This document shows, one piece after another, positions 8,723 through 18,041 of a stretch of DNA of 64,000 nt. The notes below the pieces were generated by a model. The model was not told the DNA's origin. It saw only the letters and a program-made list of their open reading frames with translations, and did no database searches. How positions within the stretch are numbered: position 1 is the first letter of the stretch; every line of letters starts with the position of its first letter. A program made the position numbers and the translations under genes. This stretch comes from Plantibacter sp050587525 (GTDB taxonomy: Bacteria; Actinomycetota; Actinomycetes; Actinomycetales; Microbacteriaceae): the NCBI RefSeq assembly GCF_050587525.1, contig NZ_JBOBFT010000005.1:124001-188000 (forward strand), given 5' to 3'.

Positions 8723-8748
8723 GGAATACCCGACGTGCCCGGCACCTT
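8723..8748 (+). promoter_or_regulatory. SigR/SigH-type promoter before the MFS exporter
   Basis: GGAAT, 18 bases, then CTTGAC, 51 bases before the start codon; it matches the element at 7701 in hexamers, spacing and flank. Confidence 0.5.
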
Positions 8749-8796
8749 GACTCCCCTGGAGGACGTTTCTGCCGCCTCCTGATCGGAGCGTGACGA

Positions 8797-10248
8797 ATGA
8801 CCGCAGCACCCGGCGTCGGCGGAGTCGGATTCCGCTCGGAACGCGGCCCCATTCTCATCGCCCTCATGCTCAGCACGGCACTCGTCGCGATCGATTCGAC
8901 GATCATCGCGACCGCGGTTCCGTCGATCGTGAAGGACCTCGGGGGCTTCGCCCAGTTCCCGTGGCTGTTCTCGATCTACCTCCTCGCGCAGGCCGTCGCC
9001 GTCCCCATCTACGGCAAGCTCGCCGACATGTACGGGCGGAAGCCCATCATGCTCATCGGCATCGGACTGTTCCTCGTGGGGTCGATCCTCTGCGGCTTCG
9101 CCTGGAACATGGGCTCGCTCATCGCCTTCCGACTCCTCCAGGGCCTCGGCGCAGGAGCAGTCCTGCCGATGTCCGTCACGATCGCCGGAGACATCTACAC
9201 CGTGAAGGAACGTGCGAAAGCGCAGGGCTACATCGCGAGCGTGTGGGCGATCTCCTCAGTCGTCGGGCCGACCCTCGGCGGTGTGTTCTCCGACTTCATC
9301 TCCTGGCGCTGGATCTTCTTCGTCAACATCCCCCTGTGCCTCCTCGCCGGCCTGCTTGTCTGGCTCAACTTCCGCGAGCGGTTCGAGCGCACGAAGCAGC
9401 GGATCGACTACACGGGCGCGATCCTGCTCACGGGCGGCAGCACGCTGCTCCTCCTCGGCCTCCTCGAAGGCGGCCAGGCCTGGGCGTGGAACTCACCGCT
9501 CGGATTCGGCGTCTTCGCGCTGTCGCTCGCGATGCTCGTCGCCTTCGTCTTCGTGGAACGGCGCGCGTCGCATCCGATCCTGCCGCTGTGGATCTTCAAG
9601 CGCCGGGTGATCGTCGCGAGCAGCATCACCTCCGCCGGCGTCGGAGCGATCATGCTGGGCCTGTCCTCGTACGTCCCGACGTTCGCACAGCAGGTGCTCG
9701 GGACGAGCGCACTCGTTGCCGGCTTCGCTCTCGCGGCCCTCACGATCGGCTGGCCCATCGCCGCCGCCCAGAGCGGGCGCTTGTACCTGCGGATCGGCTT
9801 CCGGGCGACGGGCATGATCGGCACGGGCCTCGTGGTCGTCGGCACGGGCCTCATGCTCCTCATCGGAGCGCAGTCGGCCGTGTGGCTCGTGGCACTGTTC
9901 TGCTTCGTGATCGGCGCGGGCATGGGCCTCGTCGCGACGCCGACCCTCATCGCCGCGCAGTCGAGCGTCGGCTGGGGCGAACGGGGCGTCGTGACGGCGA
10001 CGAACCTCTTCGCCCGCTCGATCGGGAGCGCCGTGGGCGTCGCGGTCCTCGGAGCGATCGTGAACGCGAACCTCGGGGAGAACGCGGGCAACCCGTCGCC
10101 CGCGCAGCTGACCGCGGCCGTGCACCTCGTGTTCATCGCGCTGGCCGTCGTCGCGGTCGGGGCGCTCATCGCCGTGTCGTTCATGCCGCGGGGAGTGCCT
10201 GAGTCGGCGCCGGAGCCCGCGACCGAGGCGGATCCGGCAACCGTCTGA
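8797..10248 (+). CDS. MFS drug:H+ antiporter, DHA2 (14-TM) family
   Basis: A 483-residue permease with about 14 hydrophobic segments. Seen: the DHA2 motif in ALVAIDSTIIATAVPSI (TM1), motif A GKLADMYGRKP in the TM2-3 loop, and motif C-like IASVWAISSVVGPTLGGVFSD. Members of this family export dyes, antiseptics and antibiotics; the substrate is not predictable. A SigR/SigH-like promoter upstream suggests induction by thiol or electrophile stress together with the PhzF gene. Confidence 0.9.
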   Translation: MTAAPGVGGVGFRSERGPILIALMLSTALVAIDSTIIATAVPSIVKDLGGFAQFPWLFSIYLLAQAVAVPIYGKLADMYGRKPIMLIGIGLFLVGSILCGFAWNMGSLIAFRLLQGLGAGAVLPMSVTIAGDIYTVKERAKAQGYIASVWAISSVVGPTLGGVFSDFISWRWIFFVNIPLCLLAGLLVWLNFRERFERTKQRIDYTGAILLTGGSTLLLLGLLEGGQAWAWNSPLGFGVFALSLAMLVAFVFVERRASHPILPLWIFKRRVIVASSITSAGVGAIMLGLSSYVPTFAQQVLGTSALVAGFALAALTIGWPIAAAQSGRLYLRIGFRATGMIGTGLVVVGTGLMLLIGAQSAVWLVALFCFVIGAGMGLVATPTLIAAQSSVGWGERGVVTATNLFARSIGSAVGVAVLGAIVNANLGENAGNPSPAQLTAAVHLVFIALAVVAVGALIAVSFMPRGVPESAPEPATEADPATV

Positions 10249-10258
10249 GCCGAGTCGT

Positions 10259-10353
10259 CCCCTTCGACAGGCTCAGGGACCGGAGTGCGGCTCAAGGACC
10301 GGGGTGCGGCTCAAGGACCGGAGTCACCGGTCACTGAGCCTGTCGAAGTGCCC
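10259..10353. repeat. Palindromic repeat pair (copy 3) that enters the mazG reading frame
   Basis: Left arm CCTTCGACAGGCTCAGGGAC and right arm CCGGTCACTGAGCCTGTCGA enclose degenerate GGCTCAAGGACCGG copies. The right arm lies inside the 3' end of mazG and codes the last ~15 residues of its product. Confidence 0.8.
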
Positions 10354-11036
10354 TCGCCCGTCACTGAGACCGACGAATCGCCTTCGGCAACACCGATGTC
10401 GCGCTGCAGAGCGCGAAGGGCGCCACGAAGCGCCCGCTCCGCATCGAGCCCGCGACCGCGCGCCTCGGCGACGAGCGCGAGAAGCTGCGCACCGAGCGCG
10501 TCCTCGTCCTCCGGAACCATCCCCGCGGTATCGCCGACCACCGGTGCCTCGACCCCGACCTTCGCCGCACGACCGAGTACCTTGTCGGCGAGCGCGAGCG
10601 ACGGCATCGCCTGCGGGATCCCGTCGAGCACACTCGTGCGCGTCGACTTCTCGGCCGACTTCGCCGCATTCCACACCCGCACGACGTCCTCGGGCGTCAG
10701 GGCCACCTCGTCACCGAAGACGTGCGGGTGCCGACGCACCATCTTCGCCGTCACCGCCTCCGCCACATCGTCGAAGTCGAACGGTTCGTCGAGGTCGCGT
10801 GACGCGATCTCCGCGTGGAACACGACCTGCCACAGGACGTCGCCGAGTTCCTCGATGAGCTCCTGCCGGGTCCCGGCCTCGACCGCCTCGACGAGTTCGT
10901 AACTCTCCTCGATGAGGTAGGGCACGAGCTCCGCGTGGTCGATCCCCTGCGTCCACACGCATCGATCGCGGATCTGGCGCATCGAATCGACGAGCCGTGC
11001 GACCGAGGTGTCTCCGTCCGGTGCGGCACCGCTCAC
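10311..11036 (-). CDS. mazG: MazG family nucleoside triphosphate pyrophosphohydrolase
   Basis: Hydrolyses NTPs or dNTPs to monophosphates (house-cleaning). 241 residues. Seen: the MazG core CVWTQGIDHAELVPYLIEESYELVEAVEAG with the Mg-binding EExYE, then the second metal pair in LIEELGDVLWQVVFHAEIA (ExxDxxxxxxFHA). The GTG start overlaps the stop of the preceding aldehyde dehydrogenase (GTGA), so translation is coupled. The C-terminal tail (SSVSVTGEGTSTGSVTG) is coded by the intergenic repeat, not by conserved mazG sequence, so the ancestral stop was probably lost when the repeat inserted. Confidence 0.92.
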   Translation of the reverse strand: MSGAAPDGDTSVARLVDSMRQIRDRCVWTQGIDHAELVPYLIEESYELVEAVEAGTRQELIEELGDVLWQVVFHAEIASRDLDEPFDFDDVAEAVTAKMVRRHPHVFGDEVALTPEDVVRVWNAAKSAEKSTRTSVLDGIPQAMPSLALADKVLGRAAKVGVEAPVVGDTAGMVPEDEDALGAQLLALVAEARGRGLDAERALRGALRALQRDIGVAEGDSSVSVTGEGTSTGSVTGDSGP

Positions 11037-12607
11037 TTGGCGGTACCGCGTTCCCGCAGCCCGGTGCGGGCGATGATGCGGACGATGCGGTCCCTCGTCT
11101 GCGTGTACGGCGAGTAGATGAGCGACATCGTGTCCGGTGCGAGCGGCTTGCTGAGCACGGCCTTCTCGTGGGTGAACGCGTCGAAGGAGTACTTGCCGTG
11201 GTAGCGGCCCATGCCGCTCTCCCCCACGCCGCCGAAGGGCAGGCCAGGCACAAGCAGGTGCGCGGCGGGGACCCCGAAGGCGAGCGCTCCGGACGATGTG
11301 TCCCTCGTGAACCGACGGCGCGTCTCCGCGTCATCGCTGAAGACGTAGAGCGCGAGCGGCTTGTCGCCGGCGCGGATGTGGGCGATCGCCTGTTCGAGCC
11401 CCGAGACGTGCACGATCGGGAGGACGGGGCCGAAGATCTCCTGCTGCATGATCTCGGCCGAGGGGTCGACGCCGTTCACGACCGTCGGCGCGATGTAGCG
11501 ATCCTCGGCATCGGTCTCGCCGCCGATGGCGGGGGTGAGCCCGTCGAGGAGGCCCGAGATTCGCGCGTGGTGGCGTTCGTTGACGATGCGGCCGTAGTCG
11601 GCGCTCGTCGACGGGTCCTCCCCGTAGAACTCGTGGATGGCATCGCGCAGGTACGGGAGGAGGCGATCGGCGACGGAACGGGTCGCGAGGAGGTAGTCGG
11701 GGGCGACGCAGGTCTGTCCGGCGTTCAGGAGCTTGCCCCACACGATGCGTCGGGCCGCGTCGGCCAGGTCGACGGTGTCGTCGACGTAGACGGGCGACTT
11801 TCCGCCGAGTTCGAGGGTGACCGGGGTCAGGTGCTCTGCGGCTGCCCTCGCCACGATGCGTCCGACGGCGCCGCTGCCCGTGTAGAAGATGTGGTCGAAG
11901 CGTTCCTCCAGAAGCGCCGTCACGATCTCGTGCCCGCCCTCCAACACGACGACGGCGCGGTCGTCGAGGTACTCCGGCAGGAGCCTGGCGAGCGCTGTGC
12001 TCGTGGCCGGGGCGAGTTCGCTCGGTTTGAGGAGCACGCTGTTGCCGGCCGCGATGGCACCGATGACGGGACCGAGGCACAGCTGGACCGGGTAGTTCCA
12101 CGGCCCGATGACGAGGGCGACGCCGACGGGTTCCGGTACGACCTTCGCGGTCGCGGGCGCGAGCGCGAGGGGGACGGGCACGCGACTCGGTCGGAGCCAG
12201 CCGCGCAGGTGGCGGAGCGTGTGGTCGAGCTCTCCGACGATCAAGCCGATCTCGGTGAGTTGCGTCTCCGTGCCGTTCTTCGCGAGATCGGTGTGGAGCG
12301 CGCGTTCGAGCTCATCGCCTCGTTCGAGGAGGAGCTGCTTGAGCGCTTTCAGTTGGCGGATACGCCAGTCGTAGGGCTTGGTCGTCCCGCGGTCGAAGGT
12401 CCGGCGGAGGCCTGTGACTGCCGCTGAAGCGATCGCGTGGTGGTCGATGAGGGGTTCGGTCGCCTTCATTGGAGGGGCCGGGATAGCCTTCGCATCACTG
12501 GCCTTCGCTTCGCTGGTGCTGGTCGAGGCTGCCTTGGTCGAGGCTGCTTTCGTCCGTGCCGTCGGCTTCGCGCCGTCCGATGCCGCCTGTGCCGTGGTGC
12601 TCGCCAT
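11033..12607 (-). CDS. NAD(P)-dependent aldehyde dehydrogenase (class 3-like)
   Basis: Oxidises aldehydes to acids. 524 residues, with the ALDH core from about residue 60. Seen: GPWNYPVQLCLGPVIGAIAAGN, SVLLKPSELAP, the NAD-loop FYTGSGAVGRIVA, catalytic Glu in TLELGGKSPV, catalytic Cys in NAGQTCVAPDY and the C-terminal PFGGVGESGMGRYHGK; these resemble class 3/fatty or coniferyl aldehyde dehydrogenases. The start at 12607 has GGAGGA five bases upstream. The first ~50 residues are an unusual Ala/Ser/Thr/Lys-rich tail (TKAASTKAASTSTSEAKASD) not found in the standard family, probably disordered. mazG follows with overlap. Confidence 0.93.
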   Translation of the reverse strand: MASTTAQAASDGAKPTARTKAASTKAASTSTSEAKASDAKAIPAPPMKATEPLIDHHAIASAAVTGLRRTFDRGTTKPYDWRIRQLKALKQLLLERGDELERALHTDLAKNGTETQLTEIGLIVGELDHTLRHLRGWLRPSRVPVPLALAPATAKVVPEPVGVALVIGPWNYPVQLCLGPVIGAIAAGNSVLLKPSELAPATSTALARLLPEYLDDRAVVVLEGGHEIVTALLEERFDHIFYTGSGAVGRIVARAAAEHLTPVTLELGGKSPVYVDDTVDLADAARRIVWGKLLNAGQTCVAPDYLLATRSVADRLLPYLRDAIHEFYGEDPSTSADYGRIVNERHHARISGLLDGLTPAIGGETDAEDRYIAPTVVNGVDPSAEIMQQEIFGPVLPIVHVSGLEQAIAHIRAGDKPLALYVFSDDAETRRRFTRDTSSGALAFGVPAAHLLVPGLPFGGVGESGMGRYHGKYSFDAFTHEKAVLSKPLAPDTMSLIYSPYTQTRDRIVRIIARTGLRERGTAK

Positions 12608-12841
12608 AAGAGTCCTCCAACTCGACTTCGCCGTCCGTCCCAGCGTACCCGCGGACTCGGGCATCCGCCCGGTTCATCCGTGAGCGCATCGCGCTGACGA
12701 CACACAGCTGACGACACACGGAGGGGTTCGTCGGGGGCGCAGGATATGCTGGAGGCTGGTGTGTCGGGAAGTCTGGTCGACGATGACTGCAACGACCCGA
12801 AAGACACCGCACCTGCTGCGGCCAGCCCGATCAGGAGCCCC

Positions 12842-14002
12842 ATGAGCTTTGTCCGATCCGAACGCGTCGCCGCGATGCTGCTCCTCCTGGGAGCCGCCCT
12901 CGGCCTCGTGATCGCGAACTCCCCACTCGCCGACGGCGCCTTCGCCGTCCAGGCGTTCCACCTCGCCGTTCCCGGCACCCCGCTCGACCTCTCGATCGGC
13001 CACTGGATCAGCGACGGACTGCTCGCGGTCTTCTTCTTCGTCGCCGCGATCGAATTGAAGCACGAACTCGTCGCCGGGGAACTCAACACCGTCTCGAAAG
13101 CGATCCGGCCAGCCATCGCGGCGCTCGGCGGCGTCATCGTCCCCGCGCTCGTCTTCCTCGCGATCACCGCGGGCAGCGACTACCAGCAGGGCTGGCCGAT
13201 CCCCACCGCGACGGACATCGCGTTCGCCCTCGGGGTCCTCGCCGTCTTCGGCAAAGGCCTCCCCAGCCGACTGCGCATCTTCCTCCTCGCACTCGCGATC
13301 CTCGACGACATCATCGCGATCATCATCATCGCCGTCTTCTTCACGGAACAGCCCGAGCTCATCCTGCTCGGCATCGCCGTGCTCACCGTCGCCGCGTTCG
13401 GACTCCTCAGCCGCCTGCTCGGCGGCCGGTGGCGCATCCCCGCCGGCATCCTGATGGTGCCGCTCGCCCTCGTGACGTGGGGGCTCGTCGCGCAGTCCGG
13501 CGTCCACGCGACGATCGCCGGCGTCGCCCTCGGACTCGCGATGAAACACCGCCCCGCCATGCACCTGCGGCACACGCTCGAACCGTTCACGAACGGCGTC
13601 GTCCTGCCGCTCTTCGCGTTCTCTGCGGCACTCGTCGCCATCCCCAACCTGCCGATCGATGAGCTGAGCGCGCCGTTCTGGGCGATCATCGTGGCGCTGC
13701 CCGTCGGCAAGATCATCGGTATCGGTCTCGGCGGGTGGATCGGCACCTTCGTCGGACCACGATCCTCGAAACCGGAGATCAGCTTCATGGGGCTCCTGAC
13801 CGCGGGCGCGCTCGGCGGAATCGGGTTCACCGTGTCGCTGCTCATGAACGACCTGGCATTCGCCGACGACCCGCTCATCCGCAACGAGGGCACGCTCGCC
13901 GTGCTCCTCGGCTCGGGCATCTCGATCGTGCTCTCGGGCATCCTGGTGAGCCGTCTCGCCGCGCAGTACCGCCGCGGGAAGCGTGCCGAGGTCGAGGCGT
14001 AG
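12842..14002 (+). CDS. nhaA: Na+/H+ antiporter NhaA
   Basis: Exports Na+ in exchange for H+ across the membrane. 386 residues with the NhaA length and topology. Seen: SFVRSERVAAMLLLLGAALGL at TM1, ELKHELVAGEL, the ion-binding PTATDIAFALGVLAVFG (equivalent of Asp163/Asp164 in E. coli, here ATDIAF), LDDIIAIIIIAVFFT and the C-terminal GIGFTVSLLMNDLAF. The ATG at 12842 is chosen (AGGAG four bases upstream, and it matches the family N-terminus); an upstream in-frame ATG at 12746 would add 32 residues unlike the family. Confidence 0.96.
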   Translation: MSFVRSERVAAMLLLLGAALGLVIANSPLADGAFAVQAFHLAVPGTPLDLSIGHWISDGLLAVFFFVAAIELKHELVAGELNTVSKAIRPAIAALGGVIVPALVFLAITAGSDYQQGWPIPTATDIAFALGVLAVFGKGLPSRLRIFLLALAILDDIIAIIIIAVFFTEQPELILLGIAVLTVAAFGLLSRLLGGRWRIPAGILMVPLALVTWGLVAQSGVHATIAGVALGLAMKHRPAMHLRHTLEPFTNGVVLPLFAFSAALVAIPNLPIDELSAPFWAIIVALPVGKIIGIGLGGWIGTFVGPRSSKPEISFMGLLTAGALGGIGFTVSLLMNDLAFADDPLIRNEGTLAVLLGSGISIVLSGILVSRLAAQYRRGKRAEVEA

Positions 14003-14013
14003 GACGCTTCCGC

Positions 14014-14152
14014 CTCAGTCATTGAGACTGTCGGTCACCGAGCCTGTCGGTCACTGAGCCCGCCGGTCACTGAGCCTGTCGAAGTGCCCTTCTACAAGCT
14101 CGGCACCCAGGCGGAGTGCCCTTCGACAAGCTCAGGGACCAGGACCGCTCCA
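14014..14152. repeat. Palindromic repeat cluster (copy 4)
   Basis: Several right-type arms (CGGTCACTGAGCCTGTCGAA) with degenerate neighbours and a left-type arm CCCTTCGACAAGCTCAGGGA fill the gap between convergent nhaA and mfd; probably terminates both. Confidence 0.75.
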
Positions 14153-14166
14153 GGCCCCGACCACGG

Positions 14167-17100
14167 CTACTGCTGCTCGTGCACGACCTCGGGCAACGGG
14201 AAGATCGCCGTCAGGAACTGGTGCACCCAGTCGATCAGGTCTGCGTCCGGCAACGCCTCGTCGTTCACACGCGGCATGGGGACCACGAGAGCGTTCGCCT
14301 GCGACAGGTACTTGGCCCCCGGGTACATGCGCCGAAGTCGTGCCTGAATGGAGTCCGGCAGGTCCGCAGGCGCAACACGCAAGTTGCTGCCCATCGCGAC
14401 GACCTCGCTGAGCCCCGACTTCTGCGAGCGCTGACGGAGACGTGAGACCGCGACGAGGTTCGTGACCTGCGCCGGCGGTTCGCCGTACCGGTCCGTCAGC
14501 TCCTCGATCACGAGATCGATCTGACCGTCCTTCGCCGCCGGAGCGGACGCCGCCGAGAGCTTCTGGTACGCCTCGAGGCGCAACCGCTCGCTGTCGACGT
14601 AGTCCTCTGGGATGTGCGCATCGACCGGCAGTTCCAGCCGCAGTTCCGTCTGCCCCTCCGCCACGTCGCCGCGGAACGTCGACACGGCCTCCCCGATCAT
14701 CCGCAGGTAGAGGTCGAAGCCGACGCCGGCGATGTGCCCGGCCTGCTCGCCGCCGAGCATGTTGCCGGCGCCGCGGATCTCGAGGTCCTTGAGCGCGACC
14801 TGCATGCCGCTGCCGAGCTCGTTGTTCGCGGCGATCGTCGACAAGCGGTCGTGCGCCGTCTCCGACAGCGGCTTGTGCTCGTCGTACAGGAAGTACGCAT
14901 AGGCGCGCTCCCGACCACGGCCCACACGACCTCGCAGCTGGTGCAGCTGGCTCAAGCCGTACTTGTCAGCGCGGTCGATGATGATCGTGTTGGCGTTCGA
15001 GATGTCGAGACCGGTCTCGATGATCGTCGTGCAGACGAGCACGTCGAACTTGCGCTCCCAGAAGTCGACGACGACCTGCTCGAGCGCCGCCTCCCCCAAC
15101 TGCCCGTGAGCGATCGCGACGCGTGCTTCCGGCACGAGCTCCGCGATCTGCGCGGCCACCCGGCTGATCGACGACACCCTGTTGTGGACGAAGAAGATCT
15201 GCCCTTCACGGAGCAGCTCACGACGAATCGCGGCGGAGACCTGTTTGTCGTTGTACGGACCCACGAAGGAGAGGATCGGGTGACGGTCCTCCGGCGGGGT
15301 CGCGAGCGTCGACATCTCACGGATGCCCGTGACCGCCATCTCCAGGGTGCGCGGGATGGGGGTGGCGCTCATCGCGAGGATGTCCACGTTCGTCTTCAGC
15401 TTCTTGAGGGCGTCCTTGTGCTCGACGCCGAACCGCTGCTCCTCGTCGATGATGACGAGGCCGAGGTCCTTGAACTGGATCTTGTCCGTCAGCAGACGGT
15501 GGGTGCCGATGATGACGTCGACCGTGCCGTCGGTGAGGCCGGCGAGCGTCTCCTTGGCCTCCTTGTCGGTCTGGAACCGGCTGAGGGGGCGCAGGTGGAT
15601 GGGGAAGCCGGCGAATCGTTCCTGGAACGTCTCGAAATGCTGCTTGACGAGCAGGGTCGTCGGGACGAGCATCGCCACCTGCTTGCCGTCCTGAACGGCC
15701 TTGAACGCGGCACGGACGGCGACCTCGGTCTTGCCGAAGCCGACGTCGCCGGACAACAGGCGGTCCATCGGGATGGCGCGCTCCATGTCCGCTTTGACCT
15801 CATCGATGGTCTGGAGTTGATCCGGCGTCTCCGCGAACGGGAACGCCTCCTCCAGCTCTCGCTGCCACGGGGTGTCCGGGCCGAACGCGTGCCCCTTCGA
15901 CGCCATCCGCGCCGAATAGAGCTTGACGAGCTCGACGGCGATGTCGCGGACCGCCTTGCGCGCTTTGCTCTTCGCCTGCGACCAATCGCTGCCGCCCATC
16001 TTGCTGAGGGCCGGCGCCTCACCGCCGACGTAGCGGGTGAGGAGGTCGAGCTGATCGGTGGGGACGAGGAGTTTGTCGCCCGGATGGCCGCGCTTCGACG
16101 GCGCGTACTCGAGGACGAGGTACTCACGGGTGCTCTTCACGGGGTTCCGACCACCGCTCGAGACCTCGCGTTGACTCATCTCCAGGAACTTGCCGATGCC
16201 GTGCGTCTGGTGCACGACGAAGTCGCCCGCCTTCAACTGCATCGGATCGACGACGTTCTTCCGACGCGTCGCGAGCTTCTTGACGAGACGCGCGTCGTAG
16301 CCGGCCGTGCGCCCGTAGAACTCGGTCTCGCCGAGCAGCGCGAGCTTCGATTCCGACAGCTCGAACCCTGCCTCGACGTCGGCCTGCAACAGGTACACGA
16401 CACCGGCTTCGAACGCATCAGGCAGTTCCGGGACGATGCGCGCCGCGATCTCGTGCTCGGCGAGGACGTCCGCCGCACGCTCCACGAGCCCGACGCCACG
16501 GGCCGCGACGACGACCGTCCAGCCGTCGTGGATACGAGCGGCGACATGCTCGATGGCACCCTCGACGTTGCCGTGGAACGCCGGGACCGGTTCGCCGCCG
16601 ACGTTGACCGTGAGTAATTCGTCGAGTTCGAGCTCCTCCGGCAGCGGTTCGTCCGGACCGGAACGGAAGCCGCTGAACGTCCACCACGGGTGGTCGGGGT
16701 GGGGCTGGCCCGGAGCACTGTACGTGACGGAGTCGCGCAGCTGCCCGAGCGTGATGAAGTCGCCGGATGCGAGGTCGATGGGCGCCTGCGCACCGACCGT
16801 CGCGGCGCTCCACGCGGCCGAGAGGAACTCGCGGTTCGTCTCTGCGAGGCTGATGGAGCGGGTCACGACGCGCTCGGGCGACATGATCGCGACGGCCGCG
16901 CCGTCCGGCAGGTAGTGGGTGATCGGGACCAGACGATCCACGAGCGCGGGCGTCAGCGACTCCATGCCTTCGACGGCGATGCCCTCCGAGATCTTCTCCA
17001 GGATCGACGAGAGGCTCGGGAACTCGTGCAGCATTTCCGCCGCACGCTGCCGGACGGCGTCGTTGAGGAGCAGCTCGCGGCTGGGCGGCAGGCTCACGCC

Positions 17101-17781
17101 CTCGACCGGCTCTGGCATCGATCGCTGGTCGGCGACGGAGAACGCACGGATCTGGTCCACTTCATCGCCGAAGAACTCGACCCGGTACGGGTGGTCCGCA
17201 ACAGGCGGGAAGACGTCGAGGATGCCGCCGCGCAGGGCGAATTCGCCACGGCGGGACACCATGTCGACACGGGCGTACGCGAGGTCGACGAGCTGACCGG
17301 CGATGGCCTGCAGGTCGTGGCCCCTGCCGCCCTGGACGAGCTCGATCGGCGGGATGTCGGTGAGGTTCTCCGCGACCGGCTGCAGCGCTGCGCGGACGGA
17401 GGCGACGAGGAGGAAGGGCTGCTTGCCGTCCCAGTTCTTGAGTCTGTGCAGCGCTTCGATGCGACGACCGACGATCTCGGCGCTCGGGCTGAGGCGCTCG
17501 TGCGGGAGGGTCTCCCAGGCGGGGAACTCGACGATCTCCGCGTGTGGCATGAGGGCCGCGAGCGATGCGCGGAGGCTTTCGGAGTCACGTCCCGTCGAGG
17601 TGACAACGAGGGCCGCCTGCAGCGATCCCTGCCTGCCGCGTTCGTCGATGAGCGACGCCAGGAGCGGTGCCCTGAGTCCGTCGATCACCGAGAAGTCGGC
17701 GCTCTTGCCCGCGTACGCGAGGGCATCGTCCATCGTGGAGGCGCGCGAAAGCGCGTGAGTCAAACCCTGAAGCGTCACCAT
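14167..17781 (-). CDS. mfd: Transcription-repair coupling factor
   Basis: Removes stalled RNA polymerase at lesions and recruits UvrA. 1204 residues, the usual Mfd length. Domains seen: a UvrB-like N-terminal module; the RNAP-interacting CarD-like domain from about residue 515 (KAGDFVVHQTHGIGKFLEM); the SF2 translocase with Walker A GDVGFGKTEVAVRA near 678, DEEQRFG (Walker B) near 777, SATPIPRTLEMA, and the TRG region; and a C-terminal UvrA-binding regulatory domain. ATG 17781 is chosen over GTG 17784 directly beside it. No strong ribosome binding site is seen. Confidence 0.97.
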   Translation of the reverse strand: MVTLQGLTHALSRASTMDDALAYAGKSADFSVIDGLRAPLLASLIDERGRQGSLQAALVVTSTGRDSESLRASLAALMPHAEIVEFPAWETLPHERLSPSAEIVGRRIEALHRLKNWDGKQPFLLVASVRAALQPVAENLTDIPPIELVQGGRGHDLQAIAGQLVDLAYARVDMVSRRGEFALRGGILDVFPPVADHPYRVEFFGDEVDQIRAFSVADQRSMPEPVEGVSLPPSRELLLNDAVRQRAAEMLHEFPSLSSILEKISEGIAVEGMESLTPALVDRLVPITHYLPDGAAVAIMSPERVVTRSISLAETNREFLSAAWSAATVGAQAPIDLASGDFITLGQLRDSVTYSAPGQPHPDHPWWTFSGFRSGPDEPLPEELELDELLTVNVGGEPVPAFHGNVEGAIEHVAARIHDGWTVVVAARGVGLVERAADVLAEHEIAARIVPELPDAFEAGVVYLLQADVEAGFELSESKLALLGETEFYGRTAGYDARLVKKLATRRKNVVDPMQLKAGDFVVHQTHGIGKFLEMSQREVSSGGRNPVKSTREYLVLEYAPSKRGHPGDKLLVPTDQLDLLTRYVGGEAPALSKMGGSDWSQAKSKARKAVRDIAVELVKLYSARMASKGHAFGPDTPWQRELEEAFPFAETPDQLQTIDEVKADMERAIPMDRLLSGDVGFGKTEVAVRAAFKAVQDGKQVAMLVPTTLLVKQHFETFQERFAGFPIHLRPLSRFQTDKEAKETLAGLTDGTVDVIIGTHRLLTDKIQFKDLGLVIIDEEQRFGVEHKDALKKLKTNVDILAMSATPIPRTLEMAVTGIREMSTLATPPEDRHPILSFVGPYNDKQVSAAIRRELLREGQIFFVHNRVSSISRVAAQIAELVPEARVAIAHGQLGEAALEQVVVDFWERKFDVLVCTTIIETGLDISNANTIIIDRADKYGLSQLHQLRGRVGRGRERAYAYFLYDEHKPLSETAHDRLSTIAANNELGSGMQVALKDLEIRGAGNMLGGEQAGHIAGVGFDLYLRMIGEAVSTFRGDVAEGQTELRLELPVDAHIPEDYVDSERLRLEAYQKLSAASAPAAKDGQIDLVIEELTDRYGEPPAQVTNLVAVSRLRQRSQKSGLSEVVAMGSNLRVAPADLPDSIQARLRRMYPGAKYLSQANALVVPMPRVNDEALPDADLIDWVHQFLTAIFPLPEVVHEQQ

Positions 17782-17864
17782 CACAGCCTACGCGGACCCA
17801 CCGACACGGCGTTCCCGTGGCGTTACGCCCAGGGCGATGTGCGTGCGGGCCTCCGTGTTCGGGT

Positions 17865-17968
17865 CAGCGCGATGCGCTCGCGCGAGCGCGGGTCTGGCCC
17901 GCCAGCGCGGGCTGGACCGCACCCGCGCTCGCAACGTGGCACGGCGCACGCGCGAGCGCATCGCGCTG
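17865..17968. repeat. Nested inverted repeats between mfd and folP
   Basis: Three nested stems: 17865-17884 with 17949-17968 (20 bp, perfect, CAGCGCGATGCGCTCGCGCG), 17882-17893 with 17921-17932 (12 bp, perfect), and 17897-17902 with 17907-17912 (6 bp). No coding feature explains it. It lies in the ~260-base divergent region between mfd and folP. A fragment of the outer arm (GAGCGCATCGCGCTG) recurs near 12678, upstream of nhaA. Confidence 0.7.
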
Positions 17969-18041
17969 CACAACCCCGGGTTCGTCGAGAATTGGCTGTG
18001 TGGCAGCGCAGAGGAGGGGCCAGAGGCTCGATGATGGAACC

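Noticed and set aside
14614..16617. 667-codon plus-strand frame over mfd
   Set aside because: Antisense shadow of mfd in the high-GC third-position frame.
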